Shown: positions 34,750 to 43,191 of the stretch, in pieces | Numbering within the stretch: the first letter of the stretch is position 1 | Layout: each line of letters opens with the position of its first letter | Assembly: GCA_963811635.1 (NCBI GenBank) | Contig: CAWESB010000010.1 | Location: forward strand, 102,407 to 166,406 | Length of the DNA stretch: 64,000 nucleotides | Reading direction: 5' to 3' | From: JAIBJN01 sp963811635 | GTDB lineage: Bacteria > Actinomycetota > Thermoleophilia > Gaiellales > Gaiellaceae | Program-made: the position numbers and the translations under genes | The notes under the pieces: model-generated | The model's input: the letters and a program-made list of their open reading frames with translations, nothing else | Told to the model about the DNA's origin: nothing | The model's database searches: none

Positions 34750-37169
34750 GCGAGAATCCGCTCGTTCTCCGGGTCGACGAGCGCGTCCCTGGACACGACG
34801 GCGCTCACCGGCTCCCCGAGCACCTCGACCTCGAGCTGTGCGCCGGGCTCGACCTCCGTGGGCAGATACGCCAGCCCGATGGTGCGCCCGACAGTGAACC
34901 CGTAGCCCGCGCTCCGAAGACGACCGACGATCTCGCCCCTCGCACGGACCGCCTCACCGCCGTACACCGGCACGTACTCGTCGCTTCCGACGAGCAGCGT
35001 GCGGAGGCGTCGGGCCGGACGTTCGCCCGCCTCCGCGAGCGAGCGGCGGCCGTTGAACTCGCCCTTCTCGAGCGCGACGCAGAAGCCGAGCCCCGCCTCG
35101 TAGGGCGTGTCCCCCGCGGTCAGGTCGGTGCCGAAGTAGCGGTAGCCCTTCTCGAGTCGCAGCGACTCCAGTGCTCGATAGCCGCCGGGCTCGATCCCGT
35201 ACGGCTCGCCCGAGGCGAGCAGCCGGTCCCAGACCTGAACTGCCCATTCGGGCGCGACGTAGAGCTCGAACCCGAGCTCGCCCACGTACGTGATCCGCTG
35301 CGCGAGCACGTGCGAGCCGCCGATCCGAATCGTTCGCGCCGTGCGAAACGGCAGCGCCTGCGCGCCGACGTCGTCCTCGGTGACGCCTTCGAGCACGTCC
35401 CGCGCGCGCGGTCCCCAGAGCCCGATCACGGCGAGCTCCTCCGAGACGTCGCGGAGCTCGACCGACCCATCCTCCTCGCGGAGGTTGAGCCGGAGCCAGC
35501 CCAGGTCCGAGTCGAGTGTCCCGGCGCCGGTGACGACCCGGAAGCTCGAGTCTTCGAGCCTCGTCACGGTCACGTCCGCCACGATCCCGCCCCGGTCGTT
35601 CAGGAACTGCGTGTAGACGACGCTCCCGACCGGCCTGTCGATTCGGTTGTCGGCAACGCGCTCGAGCAAGGACAACGCGCCCGGGCCGGACACGTGCATC
35701 TTCCCGAACGAGGTCATGTCGATGATCCCGACGCGCTCGCGGAAGGCCTCGTGCTCCACGCGTAGCCGCTCGAACCAGGGCGGCCTCGTGAACCCGAACG
35801 CCCGCTGGTCGGCGCCGGCCCGCCGGCTCGGCTTCCCCGGCTCGAAGAAATCCGCGCGCTCCCACCCGTTCTTCGTCCCGAAGACCGCGCCGAGATCCTG
35901 GAGCCGGCCGTGCAGGGGCGAGAGCCGCTTCGGCCTGCCCCACTCGTCGACGTCGAACGGGTAGCGGAGGCGGTAGTAGTAGCGATAGACCTCGCGGGCC
36001 GTCTCCTGCGCGAAGTGCGGGTCGCGGTACGAAGCGCCGAAGCGCCAGGCGCGGTAGCCGGTCACGTCGAGCTCGGTCTCCCCGTCGCTGATCCACTCGG
36101 CGATCGTCTTGCCGATGCCGCCGGCCCCGCCGAAGCCGTTGAGCGAGAGACCCGCGGCCGTCCAGTACCCCGGCACCCCGGGCATCGGCCCGAGCAGCGG
36201 ATTGCCGTCCGGGGTCATCGCGTCGGGATGACCGATGAGCGCGACGACGCCGGCGTCGTGCAGGAAGGGGAAGCGCCGCACGGCGCCGTCCATGAGCTGC
36301 GCGAAGCGCTCGTGGTCCGGTCGGACCGGCAGCCCGGCGTGATCCCAGGGCACTCCGTCCACCCAGCGCGCCACCGGGTTCGGCTCGTAGCCTCCGAAGA
36401 GGATCCCTCCCGCCTCCGACTTGCCGTAGACGAGATTGTCGAGATCCCGGAAGCACGGCATCTCGCGCGGCAGCTCGTGCCCCTCCACCGCGGCGAGCGC
36501 GATGTGCTGGTGGTCGACCGGCACCGAGGGCGTGAACGCCCCGACCATCGCCGCCACCTGGGGCGCCCAGATCCCGCAGGCGTTCACGACGAGCTCCGTC
36601 TCGATCGGCCCGGCGTCCGTCTCGACGGCGGTCACCTCGCGCGACGGGCCGAGCCGGATCCCGGTGACGCGACGTCCGGTCTCGATCCGCACGCCGAGCT
36701 CGCGCGCCGCGTTCGCGAGCGTGTGCGTCGCGATGTGGGGATCGACCGAGCCGTCGCCCTCGATCCAGACCGCCCCGTAGAGCGACTCGGGCGTGGCGGC
36801 GGGCAGCAACCGCACGACCTCGTCCGGCGACAGCACCTCGACATCGAGCCCGATCCCGCGGGCCCGGCTGGCGCCGCGCTCGAGCTCCTCGAGGCTCTCG
36901 GAGCTCGACGCGATCCGAAGGCTCCCGACACTGTCGAAGACGCCGAGCTCCCGGTAGAGCTCGACGCTGTAGCGGCGGAAGCGCATCATCGTCGGCGAGG
37001 GGTTGAACTGCGTGACGAGGCCGGCCGCGTGGCAGGTCGAGCCGCTCGTCAGCTCTGCCTTCTCGACGAGGAGCACGTCACGCAGCCCCGCCCTGGCGAG
37101 GTGGTAGGCGACGCTGCACCCGGTGATCCCGCCCCCGACGACGACGATCGCGGCACGCTCGCTCGTCAC
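34746..37169 (-). CDS. FAD-dependent dimethylglycine/sarcosine dehydrogenase family, GCV_T-fused
   Basis: 807 residues from GTG 37169. N-terminal DAO domain (IVVVGGGITGCSVAYHLA, then GSTCHAAGLVTQFN, the histidine flavinylation region of this family), the FAO middle domain, and a C-terminal aminomethyltransferase-like folate-binding domain (about 430-800; FGKMHVSGPGAL, GELGFELYV, RALESLRLEKGYRYFGTDL trimmed). Such proteins demethylate dimethylglycine or sarcosine and hand the methylene to tetrahydrofolate. The length equals typical bacterial DMGO. Divergent from a choline-kinase-like gene 37 bases away, which strengthens a methylated-amine role. Confidence 0.9.
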   Translation of the reverse strand: MTSERAAIVVVGGGITGCSVAYHLARAGLRDVLLVEKAELTSGSTCHAAGLVTQFNPSPTMMRFRRYSVELYRELGVFDSVGSLRIASSSESLEELERGASRARGIGLDVEVLSPDEVVRLLPAATPESLYGAVWIEGDGSVDPHIATHTLANAARELGVRIETGRRVTGIRLGPSREVTAVETDAGPIETELVVNACGIWAPQVAAMVGAFTPSVPVDHQHIALAAVEGHELPREMPCFRDLDNLVYGKSEAGGILFGGYEPNPVARWVDGVPWDHAGLPVRPDHERFAQLMDGAVRRFPFLHDAGVVALIGHPDAMTPDGNPLLGPMPGVPGYWTAAGLSLNGFGGAGGIGKTIAEWISDGETELDVTGYRAWRFGASYRDPHFAQETAREVYRYYYRLRYPFDVDEWGRPKRLSPLHGRLQDLGAVFGTKNGWERADFFEPGKPSRRAGADQRAFGFTRPPWFERLRVEHEAFRERVGIIDMTSFGKMHVSGPGALSLLERVADNRIDRPVGSVVYTQFLNDRGGIVADVTVTRLEDSSFRVVTGAGTLDSDLGWLRLNLREEDGSVELRDVSEELAVIGLWGPRARDVLEGVTEDDVGAQALPFRTARTIRIGGSHVLAQRITYVGELGFELYVAPEWAVQVWDRLLASGEPYGIEPGGYRALESLRLEKGYRYFGTDLTAGDTPYEAGLGFCVALEKGEFNGRRSLAEAGERPARRLRTLLVGSDEYVPVYGGEAVRARGEIVGRLRSAGYGFTVGRTIGLAYLPTEVEPGAQLEVEVLGEPVSAVVSRDALVDPENERILA

Positions 37170-37206
37170 ACGCGGCTCCCCTCTCTGCGATAGAAAACGC
37201 GGAAGC

Positions 37207-38118
37207 GTGAGCGTAGACCGAACACTCGAGCGCGTCCTCGCCAAGGTGCCGGAGCTCTCCGGCGCCGTCGACGTGGCCGAGCTTCCCGGCGGCCTCACGA
37301 ACACGAACTACAAGGTCACAACGGCGTCAGGGGCCTACGTCGTCCGTGTCTCCGCCAAGGACGCCGGCCTGCTCGCGATCGACCGGGAGAACGAGTACCT
37401 CAACACCGTGGCGGCCGCGGACGCCGGCGTCGGGGCCGCCGTGACCGCGTACCTCCCCGAGGACCACGTGCTCGTGCTCGAGTTCATCGTCGGGCAGACG
37501 CAGAGCCCTGAGGACCTGCGCCGCGGCGACCGCTTGGACCAGATCGCCGCCGCCTGCCGCCGCCTCCACGGCGCCCGCCCCTTCCGCGACGACTTCAACA
37601 TGTTCGCGATCCAGGCGCGCTATCTGGAGCTCGTCCAGGAGCGCGGCTTCCGGCTGCCCGAGCGCTACCTCGAGTTCGAGCCGCAGGTGCGCGAGATCGA
37701 AGCGGCCATGGCCGTCCGCGACGAGGGAACGGTGCCGTGCAACAACGACCTCCTGGCCGAGAACTTCATCGACGTCGGGGGCGAGTTCAAGCTGATCGAC
37801 TACGAGTACTCGGGCAACAACGACGCGTGCTTCGAGCTCGGCAACGTCTGGAGCGAGTCGAACCTGACCCTCGAGCAGCTCGACGAGCTCGTCGGCCACT
37901 ACTACGGGCGGCCGCTCCGCAACAAGGTCGCCCGTGCCCGCCTCTGGGGACTGATGTCGAAGTACGGGTGGACGCTCTGGGCCTCGATCCAGGACGGCGT
38001 CTCCGACATCGACTTCGACTTCTGGGCCTGGGGCATGGAGAAGTACGATCGCGCCGTCGCGGAGTTCGACGGGCCCGACTTCGCCCGCCTGCTCGAGGAC
38101 GTCAGGCGCGCGGACTGA
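37207..38118 (+). CDS. choline/ethanolamine-kinase-like phosphotransferase
   Basis: 303 residues from GTG 37207. LPGGLTNTNYKVTTASGAYVVR (trimmed: GGLTNTNYKV) is the choline-kinase/LicA nucleotide loop; catalytic loop CNNDLLAENF (Asp, Asn) replaces the usual HxDxxxxN with NND, common in this branch; LIDYEYSGNNDACFELGNV is the metal-binding segment. It probably phosphorylates choline, ethanolamine or a related amino alcohol. Divergent from the dimethylglycine-dehydrogenase-like gene. Confidence 0.85.
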   Translation: MSVDRTLERVLAKVPELSGAVDVAELPGGLTNTNYKVTTASGAYVVRVSAKDAGLLAIDRENEYLNTVAAADAGVGAAVTAYLPEDHVLVLEFIVGQTQSPEDLRRGDRLDQIAAACRRLHGARPFRDDFNMFAIQARYLELVQERGFRLPERYLEFEPQVREIEAAMAVRDEGTVPCNNDLLAENFIDVGGEFKLIDYEYSGNNDACFELGNVWSESNLTLEQLDELVGHYYGRPLRNKVARARLWGLMSKYGWTLWASIQDGVSDIDFDFWAWGMEKYDRAVAEFDGPDFARLLEDVRRAD

Positions 38119-38189
38119 CCGCCGGGCGATGAGTTTCGCCGGCCGGCCCGGTCGGTACCTCACACTCGAGAACCGACGAAAGGGGCGAC

Positions 38190-38786
38190 ATGGGCAAGGT
38201 TGTCGCAGCGATCACGACCTCGGTCGACGGCTACGTCGCCGGGCCGGACGACGGGCCGGGCAAGGGCCTCGGCGAGGGCGGCGAGCGGTTGCACTACTGG
38301 GTCTTCGGCGGCCCGTGGAGCTACGGCGCGGAGCCGAGCGGCGAGGCCACCGGCGAGGATGCCGAGTGGCTGCAGGAGGCGATGGCCGGGCTCGGAGCCG
38401 TCGTCGGCGGGCGCTGGACGTATGAGGCGGCCGAGCACTGGGGCGACGAGAACCCCTGGGGCCTGCCGTTCTTCATCGTCACGCACCGGCCGGAGGAGCA
38501 GCCCGAGGGCGACGCGTTCGTCTTCGTCGACGGCGTCGAGGAGGCGGTGGCGCAGGCGAAGGCGGCCGCCGGAGACAAGGACGTGAGCGTGATGGGCGGT
38601 GCCGACACCATCCGGCAGGCCCTCGAGGCCGGTCTCGTCGACCAGCTGACGATCATCGTCGCGCCGGTCATCCTCGGCGCCGGGAAGCGGCTCTTCGAGG
38701 GGTTCACCAAGGACGTGGAGCTCGAACACCTCGGCGTCCGTCAGTCGAAGTACGCCACCTTCATCGACTACGGGGTGCGGGCCTGA
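38190..38786 (+). CDS. dihydrofolate-reductase-like (RibD C-terminal domain) protein
   Basis: 198 residues. MGKVVAAITTSVDGYVAGPDD is the usual start of the RibD_C/DHFR-like family (TTSVDGYVAGP), then VVGGRWTYEAAEHWG, FIVTHRP, VMGGADTIRQALEAGLVD and PVILGAGKRLFEG. NAD(P)H-dependent reduction of a pterin or related substrate is expected, but members of this stand-alone family have no agreed substrate. GAAAGGGGCGAC precedes the ATG. Confidence 0.85.
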   Translation: MGKVVAAITTSVDGYVAGPDDGPGKGLGEGGERLHYWVFGGPWSYGAEPSGEATGEDAEWLQEAMAGLGAVVGGRWTYEAAEHWGDENPWGLPFFIVTHRPEEQPEGDAFVFVDGVEEAVAQAKAAAGDKDVSVMGGADTIRQALEAGLVDQLTIIVAPVILGAGKRLFEGFTKDVELEHLGVRQSKYATFIDYGVRA

Positions 38787-38790
38787 GGAA

Positions 38791-38828
38791 GAGCCGACGC
38801 TCGGACTCGAACCGAGGACCCCTTTCAG
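38791..38828 (-). repeat. tRNA 3'-end-derived fragment, copy 1
   Basis: On the minus strand the sequence contains a complete T-arm (CTCGG-TTCGAGT-CCGAG) and the 3' acceptor strand CGTCGGC plus T, identical to three other copies in the window (47490, 59724, 62485). Upstream of the T-arm it diverges from those copies. A matching 5' acceptor GCCGACG occurs on the minus strand at 38877-38871, so an 86-base tRNA-like fold is conceivable, but I cannot draw a normal anticodon arm and do not call a tRNA gene. Confidence 0.7.
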
Positions 38829-38844
38829 CCCGGAAGACGGTCTC

Positions 38845-39018
38845 TCAGTCTTCCTGCGTGGAGGATGGTTCGTCGGCCGGCGGAGCCTTCCCTTTCCTCT
38901 TGCCCCTTAGTCGGTCGTACAGTTGGAAGAAGCGCCGGATTGCGGCTTCGAGAGCCTCTTGGGCTCCTACCCCGACATACCTGGCCGGGATGCAAGCGGG
39001 CTCAGCCCGAGACGCCAT
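38845..39018 (-). CDS. possible small basic protein (57 aa)
   Basis: Starts at ATG 39018 without a clear ribosome-binding site. The helical segment ALEAAIRRFFQLYDRLRGKRKGK is coherent, with a charged tail, but the surrounding 400 bases between the DHFR-like gene and the next secreted protein otherwise hold nothing convincing apart from the tRNA fragment. Could be a chance frame. Confidence 0.3.
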   Translation of the reverse strand: MASRAEPACIPARYVGVGAQEALEAAIRRFFQLYDRLRGKRKGKAPPADEPSSTQED

Positions 39019-39188
39019 GAACGGGGAAGTATTAGAGGAGGACGCGCCTAACGCAAGCCCGGACCGTGATCGAGAAACAGTGGAGCGCGGCCCCACGCTT
39101 GACATCCGTTTGTGCGGTGGGAGGATGGTCGAGCCTGGTGGCCGGGGGCGGCCCGTTGATACGTGCGGGGGAGTAGGAGGCTTAACCA

Positions 39189-39563
39189 ATGCGGAAGGGA
39201 CTGCCCACGAAGTCGGTTCGGCTTCTCGCCCTGGTCGCCTTGTTCCTCGTGGCTTCGGCCGTGAACGCAAATGCCGCTTCGGCCGGCACGCTGACCGGTG
39301 CTGAGCAGGTCTGCGTCACCCAGGGAGGCACCTGGCATCCGAGCGGGTTCCCGACGTTCCCGCAACCGACGTGCAATGGCCTCGAGCTGATCGTCTGGAA
39401 CGACATGATGCAGTCGGGGCTCGGAAGCACCCAGCTCACGGCAGCGGACAGCCTCTGCAAGGCAGCGGGATTCGGCGGCGCTCAGGCGTTCGGGAGGTCC
39501 TTTGTGCTGGATGGACGTCTCGGGTTCTTCGTCGTGCAGTGGTCCTGTGTAGGGACCAGCTGA
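39189..39563 (+). CDS. small secreted protein of unknown function (124 aa)
   Basis: A typical signal peptide (basic start, LLALVALFLVASAVNANAA, cleavage near residue 32) precedes a 90-residue mature domain with four cysteines (in EQVCVTQGG, QPTCNGLE, DSLCKAAGF, QWSCVGTS), likely two disulfides. GGAGGC lies before the ATG. I do not recognise the family. A terminator-like hairpin follows at 39628, so it is probably monocistronic. Confidence 0.7.
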   Translation: MRKGLPTKSVRLLALVALFLVASAVNANAASAGTLTGAEQVCVTQGGTWHPSGFPTFPQPTCNGLELIVWNDMMQSGLGSTQLTAADSLCKAAGFGGAQAFGRSFVLDGRLGFFVVQWSCVGTS

Positions 39564-39627
39564 CCCAAGGCCGGCGGTTAGGACGGTTTTCCGCCAACTC
39601 ATCCGTGATCTCCCAGCACAGGCAGCG

Positions 39628-39660
39628 GCGAGGGGGGCCACCCCCTCGCGGCCCGTTTCT
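39628..39660 (+). terminator. Rho-independent-type terminator after the secreted protein gene
   Basis: GCGAGGGGG and CCCCCTCGC form a nine-base stem around GCCA, followed by GGCCCGTTTCT. The modest T tract 65-95 bases past the stop at 39563 fits termination of the secreted-protein transcript. Confidence 0.65.
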
Positions 39661-39758
39661 ACCCCGGGCGGTCTGGCCCGGAGAAAGGCTGCGCAGGAAT
39701 CCCACGTAGCCGCCAGGGCGCAACTCCTAGACTGGCGGCGGGAGCCATGCCCTAAGCG

Positions 39759-40001
39759 ATGCCGCCGCGTTGGAAGACCGCCGTCGTAGTCTGGCTGGCC
39801 ATCTACCCCACGATCACGTTGGTCCTTTGGCTGGCCGGGCCAAGCATCGCGAGCTGGCCGTTGGGGCTTCGCACGCTCGCGATCACGGTCGTGGTCGTGC
39901 CGTTGATGGTCTACCTGCTGATTCCCGCCTTCCAGCGTCTCCTGAGGCCATGGTTACGCCCGCCCCGCCAACAAGCCGTCACCGACCCTGAAGACAAATG
40001 A
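39759..40001 (+). CDS. small two-helix membrane protein (ABM-protein C-terminal-type domain)
   Basis: 80 residues: WKTAVVVWLAIYPTITLVLW and LRTLAITVVVVPLMVYLLIP form two membrane helices, followed by a basic PWLRPPRQQ tail. This two-helix unit resembles the membrane domain found at the C-terminus of some antibiotic-biosynthesis-monooxygenase proteins; here it stands alone. Function unknown. Confidence 0.6.
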   Translation: MPPRWKTAVVVWLAIYPTITLVLWLAGPSIASWPLGLRTLAITVVVVPLMVYLLIPAFQRLLRPWLRPPRQQAVTDPEDK

Positions 40002-40031
40002 GACGGTGGGATGCTGGCGCGGAGTGGGGCG

Positions 40032-40481
40032 TCAGTTGGCGGGCCGGTCGCCGATCCAGTAGCGGGGCCCGGGACCGAAGCGGGCGGCGCGGTCGCCGGG
40101 GTTCGCGAGCTGACAGCGGTCGAGCGACAAGCAGCCGCAGCCGATGCATTCGGTCAGCCCGAGCTTGAGGCGCTCGAGTTCGGCGATCCGTTCCTCGATC
40201 CTCGCCGTCCATGTAGCCGAGAGCCGCGACCAGTCGCGGCGGGTGGGCGCCTGGTGGGGAGGTAACTTCGCGAGCTCGGCTCCGATCTCGTCCAAGGTCA
40301 GCCCGATGCGTTGGGCGAAGACGATGAAGGCGATCCGGCGGAGGACCGGCCGCGGGTAGTGGCGGTGGCCTGAGCCAGTCCGCTCGGAACTGATCAAGCC
40401 GCGCTGCTCGTAGAAGCGAAGCGCCGATGATGCGACGCCGCTTCGGCGTGCGACCTCGCCGATCGGGAGAAGGTTGGACAC
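40032..40481 (-). CDS. soxR: SoxR-like MerR-family redox sensor regulator
   Basis: 149 residues. MerR winged helix (LPIGEVARRSGVASSALRFY, trimmed), dimerisation coiled coil (residues about 80-115), and a C-terminal cluster CIGCGCLSLDRC that matches exactly the CX2CXCX5C [2Fe-2S] motif of SoxR. It senses redox-active compounds by cluster oxidation and activates promoters with overlong spacers. The divergent DUF5519 gene has such a promoter (40508-40538). No signal of truncation. Confidence 0.93.
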   Translation of the reverse strand: MSNLLPIGEVARRSGVASSALRFYEQRGLISSERTGSGHRHYPRPVLRRIAFIVFAQRIGLTLDEIGAELAKLPPHQAPTRRDWSRLSATWTARIEERIAELERLKLGLTECIGCGCLSLDRCQLANPGDRAARFGPGPRYWIGDRPAN

Positions 40482-40507
40482 GGGCAGCGACTAGGCCTCC
40501 TTTGAGC

Positions 40508-40538
40508 TTGACTTCAAGCTTACTTTAGCTTGTAACCT
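40508..40538 (+). promoter_or_regulatory. SoxR-type promoter with 19-bp spacer and dyad
   Basis: TTGACT (40508-40513) and TAACCT (40533-40538) are separated by exactly 19 bases, the long spacing characteristic of MerR/SoxR-activated promoters. The spacer contains the inverted repeat CAAGCT-n6-AGCTTG (40515-40520 and 40527-40532). It reads toward the DUF5519 gene (start 40574) and lies 27 bases from the divergent soxR start, so it may also autoregulate soxR. Confidence 0.8.
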
Positions 40539-40573
40539 GATTCGACAGACAGTAGACGAGGAGGAAGCGCGCG

Positions 40574-40924
40574 ATGACGAGCAGACAGAGAGCGAGCGAG
40601 CGAATCACCGAGGAAGTCACCTCCTGGCCCGGAGTGCAAGCGGGCCCAGGTCGCCGGGGCGAGTTCGCCTTCAGAGTCGGCCGCCGCGAGATCGGCCACC
40701 TGCACGGTGACGACGTCGCCCACTTCGGCTTTCCGAAGGACGTGTGGGCGGCCCTCTTCGAGCAGGGGCGCATCGACTACCACCCGGTTTTCCCGGGCAG
40801 GCCGGGCTTTGGTGCGCGCAGGATCGAGACCGAAGCCGACGTCGCGGACGTGGTCGCGCTGATGCGCCTCAATTACGAGCGCGTCGTCTCCCGCCACGGC
40901 CTGCCGACAGGGGCAGCTGCCTGA
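40574..40924 (+). CDS. DUF5519 ('luciferase-domain') family protein
   Basis: 116 residues. ITEEVTSWPGVQAGPGRRGE, then FAFRVGRREIGHLHGDDVAHFGF and YHPVFPGRPGFGARRIETEADV (shortened motifs) match the small DUF5519 family, often annotated luciferase-like although no light-emitting activity is established. It is the first gene under the SoxR-type promoter, so a redox-stress role is reasonable. Confidence 0.75.
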   Translation: MTSRQRASERITEEVTSWPGVQAGPGRRGEFAFRVGRREIGHLHGDDVAHFGFPKDVWAALFEQGRIDYHPVFPGRPGFGARRIETEADVADVVALMRLNYERVVSRHGLPTGAAA

Positions 40925-40985
40925 TGCCGGAGAGAAAGGCAGGCCTGCCCGTCCCAAAGCTCGGGATATCGCAGACGGACTAGCT

Positions 40986-41666
40986 GTGAAGCCCGTTGGC
41001 ATCGTCACCGGCGCATCGCGTGGCCTCGGGCTCGCTCTTGCCCGCGCTCTCGCCAAGCGCGACTGGAGGCTCGTCGTCGACGCGCGAGGAGCGGATGCAC
41101 TCGAGCACGCGGTCGCCAGCTTGGAGGACGTAGTCGCCATTCCCGGCGACGTCACCGACTCCAGGCACCGCCGTGCGCTCGTCGAGGCGGCGGGCGGGCG
41201 GATCGACCTCCTCGTCAACAACGCGGGATTGCTCGGGCCCAGCCCGCAGCCGGCGCTCGTCGCCTATCCGCTCCCGGAGCTCGCGCGCGTCTACGACGTG
41301 AATGTCTTCGCGCCCCTTGCCCTTGTGCAGGAGGCGTTAACTCGCCTCGTGCCCGGTGCGGCGATCGTCGCCATCTCCTCGGACGCAGCGGTCGAGCCGT
41401 ATGAGGGCTGGGGCGGGTACGGCTCCTCGAAGGCCGCCCTCGAGCACCTGACTGCGATCCTCGCGGTCGAGCAGCCACGGTTGCGCGTGTACTGCGTCGA
41501 CCCCGGCGACATGCGCACGCAGACCTATCAGGACGCGTTCCCAGGCGAGGACATCTCCCACCTGCCGGCGCCAGAGGAGAGCGTTCCTGGGCTGCTCGCG
41601 CTGATCGAGGGCTCGCTTCCGAGCGGGCGCTACCGTGCGCGCGAGCTCCCGGGCGTTGCTGCATGA
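40986..41666 (+). CDS. short-chain dehydrogenase/reductase
   Basis: 226 residues from GTG 40986. VTGASRGLGLALA cofactor loop, NNAGLLG, and the catalytic SSDAAVEPYEGWGGYGSSKAA region with Ser, Tyr and Lys. Probably in one operon with DUF5519 upstream (61 bases) and the QueA-like gene downstream (ATGA overlap). Substrate not assignable. Confidence 0.85.
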   Translation: MKPVGIVTGASRGLGLALARALAKRDWRLVVDARGADALEHAVASLEDVVAIPGDVTDSRHRRALVEAAGGRIDLLVNNAGLLGPSPQPALVAYPLPELARVYDVNVFAPLALVQEALTRLVPGAAIVAISSDAAVEPYEGWGGYGSSKAALEHLTAILAVEQPRLRVYCVDPGDMRTQTYQDAFPGEDISHLPAPEESVPGLLALIEGSLPSGRYRARELPGVAA

Positions 41667-42679
41667 GCGCGCTCGCGAGCCCCGTTCGGCAGGAGGCGCA
41701 CGAACCGCCGGAAGCGCGTGGGCTCGGTCGCGACGACGTCGCGATGCTCGTAGCGACGCGGCACGACCTCGAGCTCGTCCACGCGCGTTTTCGCGAGCTG
41801 CCGCGGTTTCTGTCCGAGGGTGATTTGCTTGTCGTCAACACCTCGGCGACGCTGCCGGCCGCGCTCGAAGCCCGTCTCGGCGATGAACGGGTCCAGCTCT
41901 GGCTCTCGACACCGGAACCGGACGGCACCTGGCTCGTCGAGCTGCGAACGGGCGACCAGGCGCGCTACCCGCGACAGCCCATAGGCGCTCGACTCGACCT
42001 CCCTGGCGGCGGCCAGGCCGAGCTGCTCGCGAGCTTCGTCGGCAGCGAACGGCTCCTTGTTGCCCGCCTCGAGCTCGACGAGCCGCTCGAGGGCTACCTC
42101 CGACGACACGGCAGGCCGATCCGCTACCGCTACGTCCCCGAGCCGTGGCCTCTCGAGGCCTATCAGACCGTCTTCGCCCTGCAGTCCGGGAGCGCCGAGA
42201 TGCCGAGCGCGGGCCGGCCCTTCACACCGGAGCTCGTGACGGAGCTCGTGACGCGCGGCGTCCTCGTCGCTCCCGTCACCCTGCACACGGGCGTCTCCTC
42301 GCTCGAGCAGGGCGAGCCGCCCTTTCCTGAGCGCTTCCAGGTGCCGTCCGCGACGGCCAGGCTCGTCAACGCCGTCCGCGCCTGGAACGGCCGCGTGATC
42401 GCGGTAGGCACGACGGTCGTGCGGGCGCTCGAGACCGTCGCCGCAGCGGACGGCACGGTGTCCGGGGGCCGCGGCTGGACGAGCCTGGTCGTCACGCCCG
42501 AGCGCGGACTACTCACGATCGACGGCCTGCTCACGGGCTGGCACGAGCCCAAGTCGTCGCACCTCCAGCTGCTCGAGGCGGCGGCAGGTCTCGAGCTCCT
42601 CAATCGTTCCTACCGGGCGGCGCACGAGCACGGTTACCTCTGGCACGAGTTCGGGGATCTGCACCTGATCCTGCCTTGA
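41663..42679 (+). CDS. QueA-like S-adenosylmethionine:tRNA ribosyltransferase-isomerase family protein
   Basis: 338 residues, typical length. ELPRFLSEGDLLVVNTSATLPA, VTLHTGVSSLEQGE, AVGTTVVRALETVA and LLTGWHEPKSSHLQLL are QueA family segments (QueA has HVGxGTFxPV, ARALES and FHLPxSTLLMLV), the catalytic neighbourhoods being recognisable but modified. It is overlapped with the SDR and no other queuosine gene (queG, tgt) is nearby, so its real substrate may differ from the canonical epoxyqueuosine precursor step. Confidence 0.8.
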   Translation: MSALASPVRQEAHEPPEARGLGRDDVAMLVATRHDLELVHARFRELPRFLSEGDLLVVNTSATLPAALEARLGDERVQLWLSTPEPDGTWLVELRTGDQARYPRQPIGARLDLPGGGQAELLASFVGSERLLVARLELDEPLEGYLRRHGRPIRYRYVPEPWPLEAYQTVFALQSGSAEMPSAGRPFTPELVTELVTRGVLVAPVTLHTGVSSLEQGEPPFPERFQVPSATARLVNAVRAWNGRVIAVGTTVVRALETVAAADGTVSGGRGWTSLVVTPERGLLTIDGLLTGWHEPKSSHLQLLEAAAGLELLNRSYRAAHEHGYLWHEFGDLHLILP

Positions 42680-42765
42680 CGTCGTGCATCGGTCGCTCTT
42701 TGCCCAACCCCGATTCGGCTGCGACAATCCCGGGTCACCCAGCGACGGCACGGAAAGGAGGGCCG

Positions 42766-43191
42766 ATGGCGACCAAAGCAGATTTCACCGAGGAGGAGTG
42801 GAAGATGCTGCAGAAGGGCGTCACGGGCGCAGGACTGCTCGTCTCGGCGGGCGACCGCGACTTCACCGACAGCTTCGGCGAGGCCACCGCGCTCGCAAAG
42901 TACCTCGGTTCGCAACGTGAGAAGAGCGAGAGTCAGTTCATCCGCGAGCTCGCTCGCGTCCGCGGAAGCGGGTTCGGGCTGACCGACTCGGCGCAGGAGG
43001 TCGAGGAGGAGACGCTCGCCACCTTGCGCTCCGCGTCCGCGACGCTCGCCGCGAAGGCCCCCGACGAGGCGGCCGCCTACCGGCAGCTCGTGCTGGCCGT
43101 AGCTGAGTCGGTCGCCGAGGCGAAGGGCGGGGTCAAGCCCGGCGAGAGTGCCGCGATCGAAAAAATCAGGGAGGCACTCGGCCCGGCGTGA
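42766..43191 (+). CDS. hypothetical helical protein (141 aa)
   Basis: Strong ribosome-binding site GGAAAGGAGGG seven bases before the ATG. All-helical, acidic, no membrane segment or signal; FTEEEWKMLQKGVTGAGLLV and ALAKYLGSQREKSESQFIREL (shortened) suggest a TerB-like or stress-protein helical bundle, but I cannot confirm a family. Stands alone after the QueA-like gene by 86 bases. Confidence 0.65.
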   Translation: MATKADFTEEEWKMLQKGVTGAGLLVSAGDRDFTDSFGEATALAKYLGSQREKSESQFIRELARVRGSGFGLTDSAQEVEEETLATLRSASATLAAKAPDEAAAYRQLVLAVAESVAEAKGGVKPGESAAIEKIREALGPA

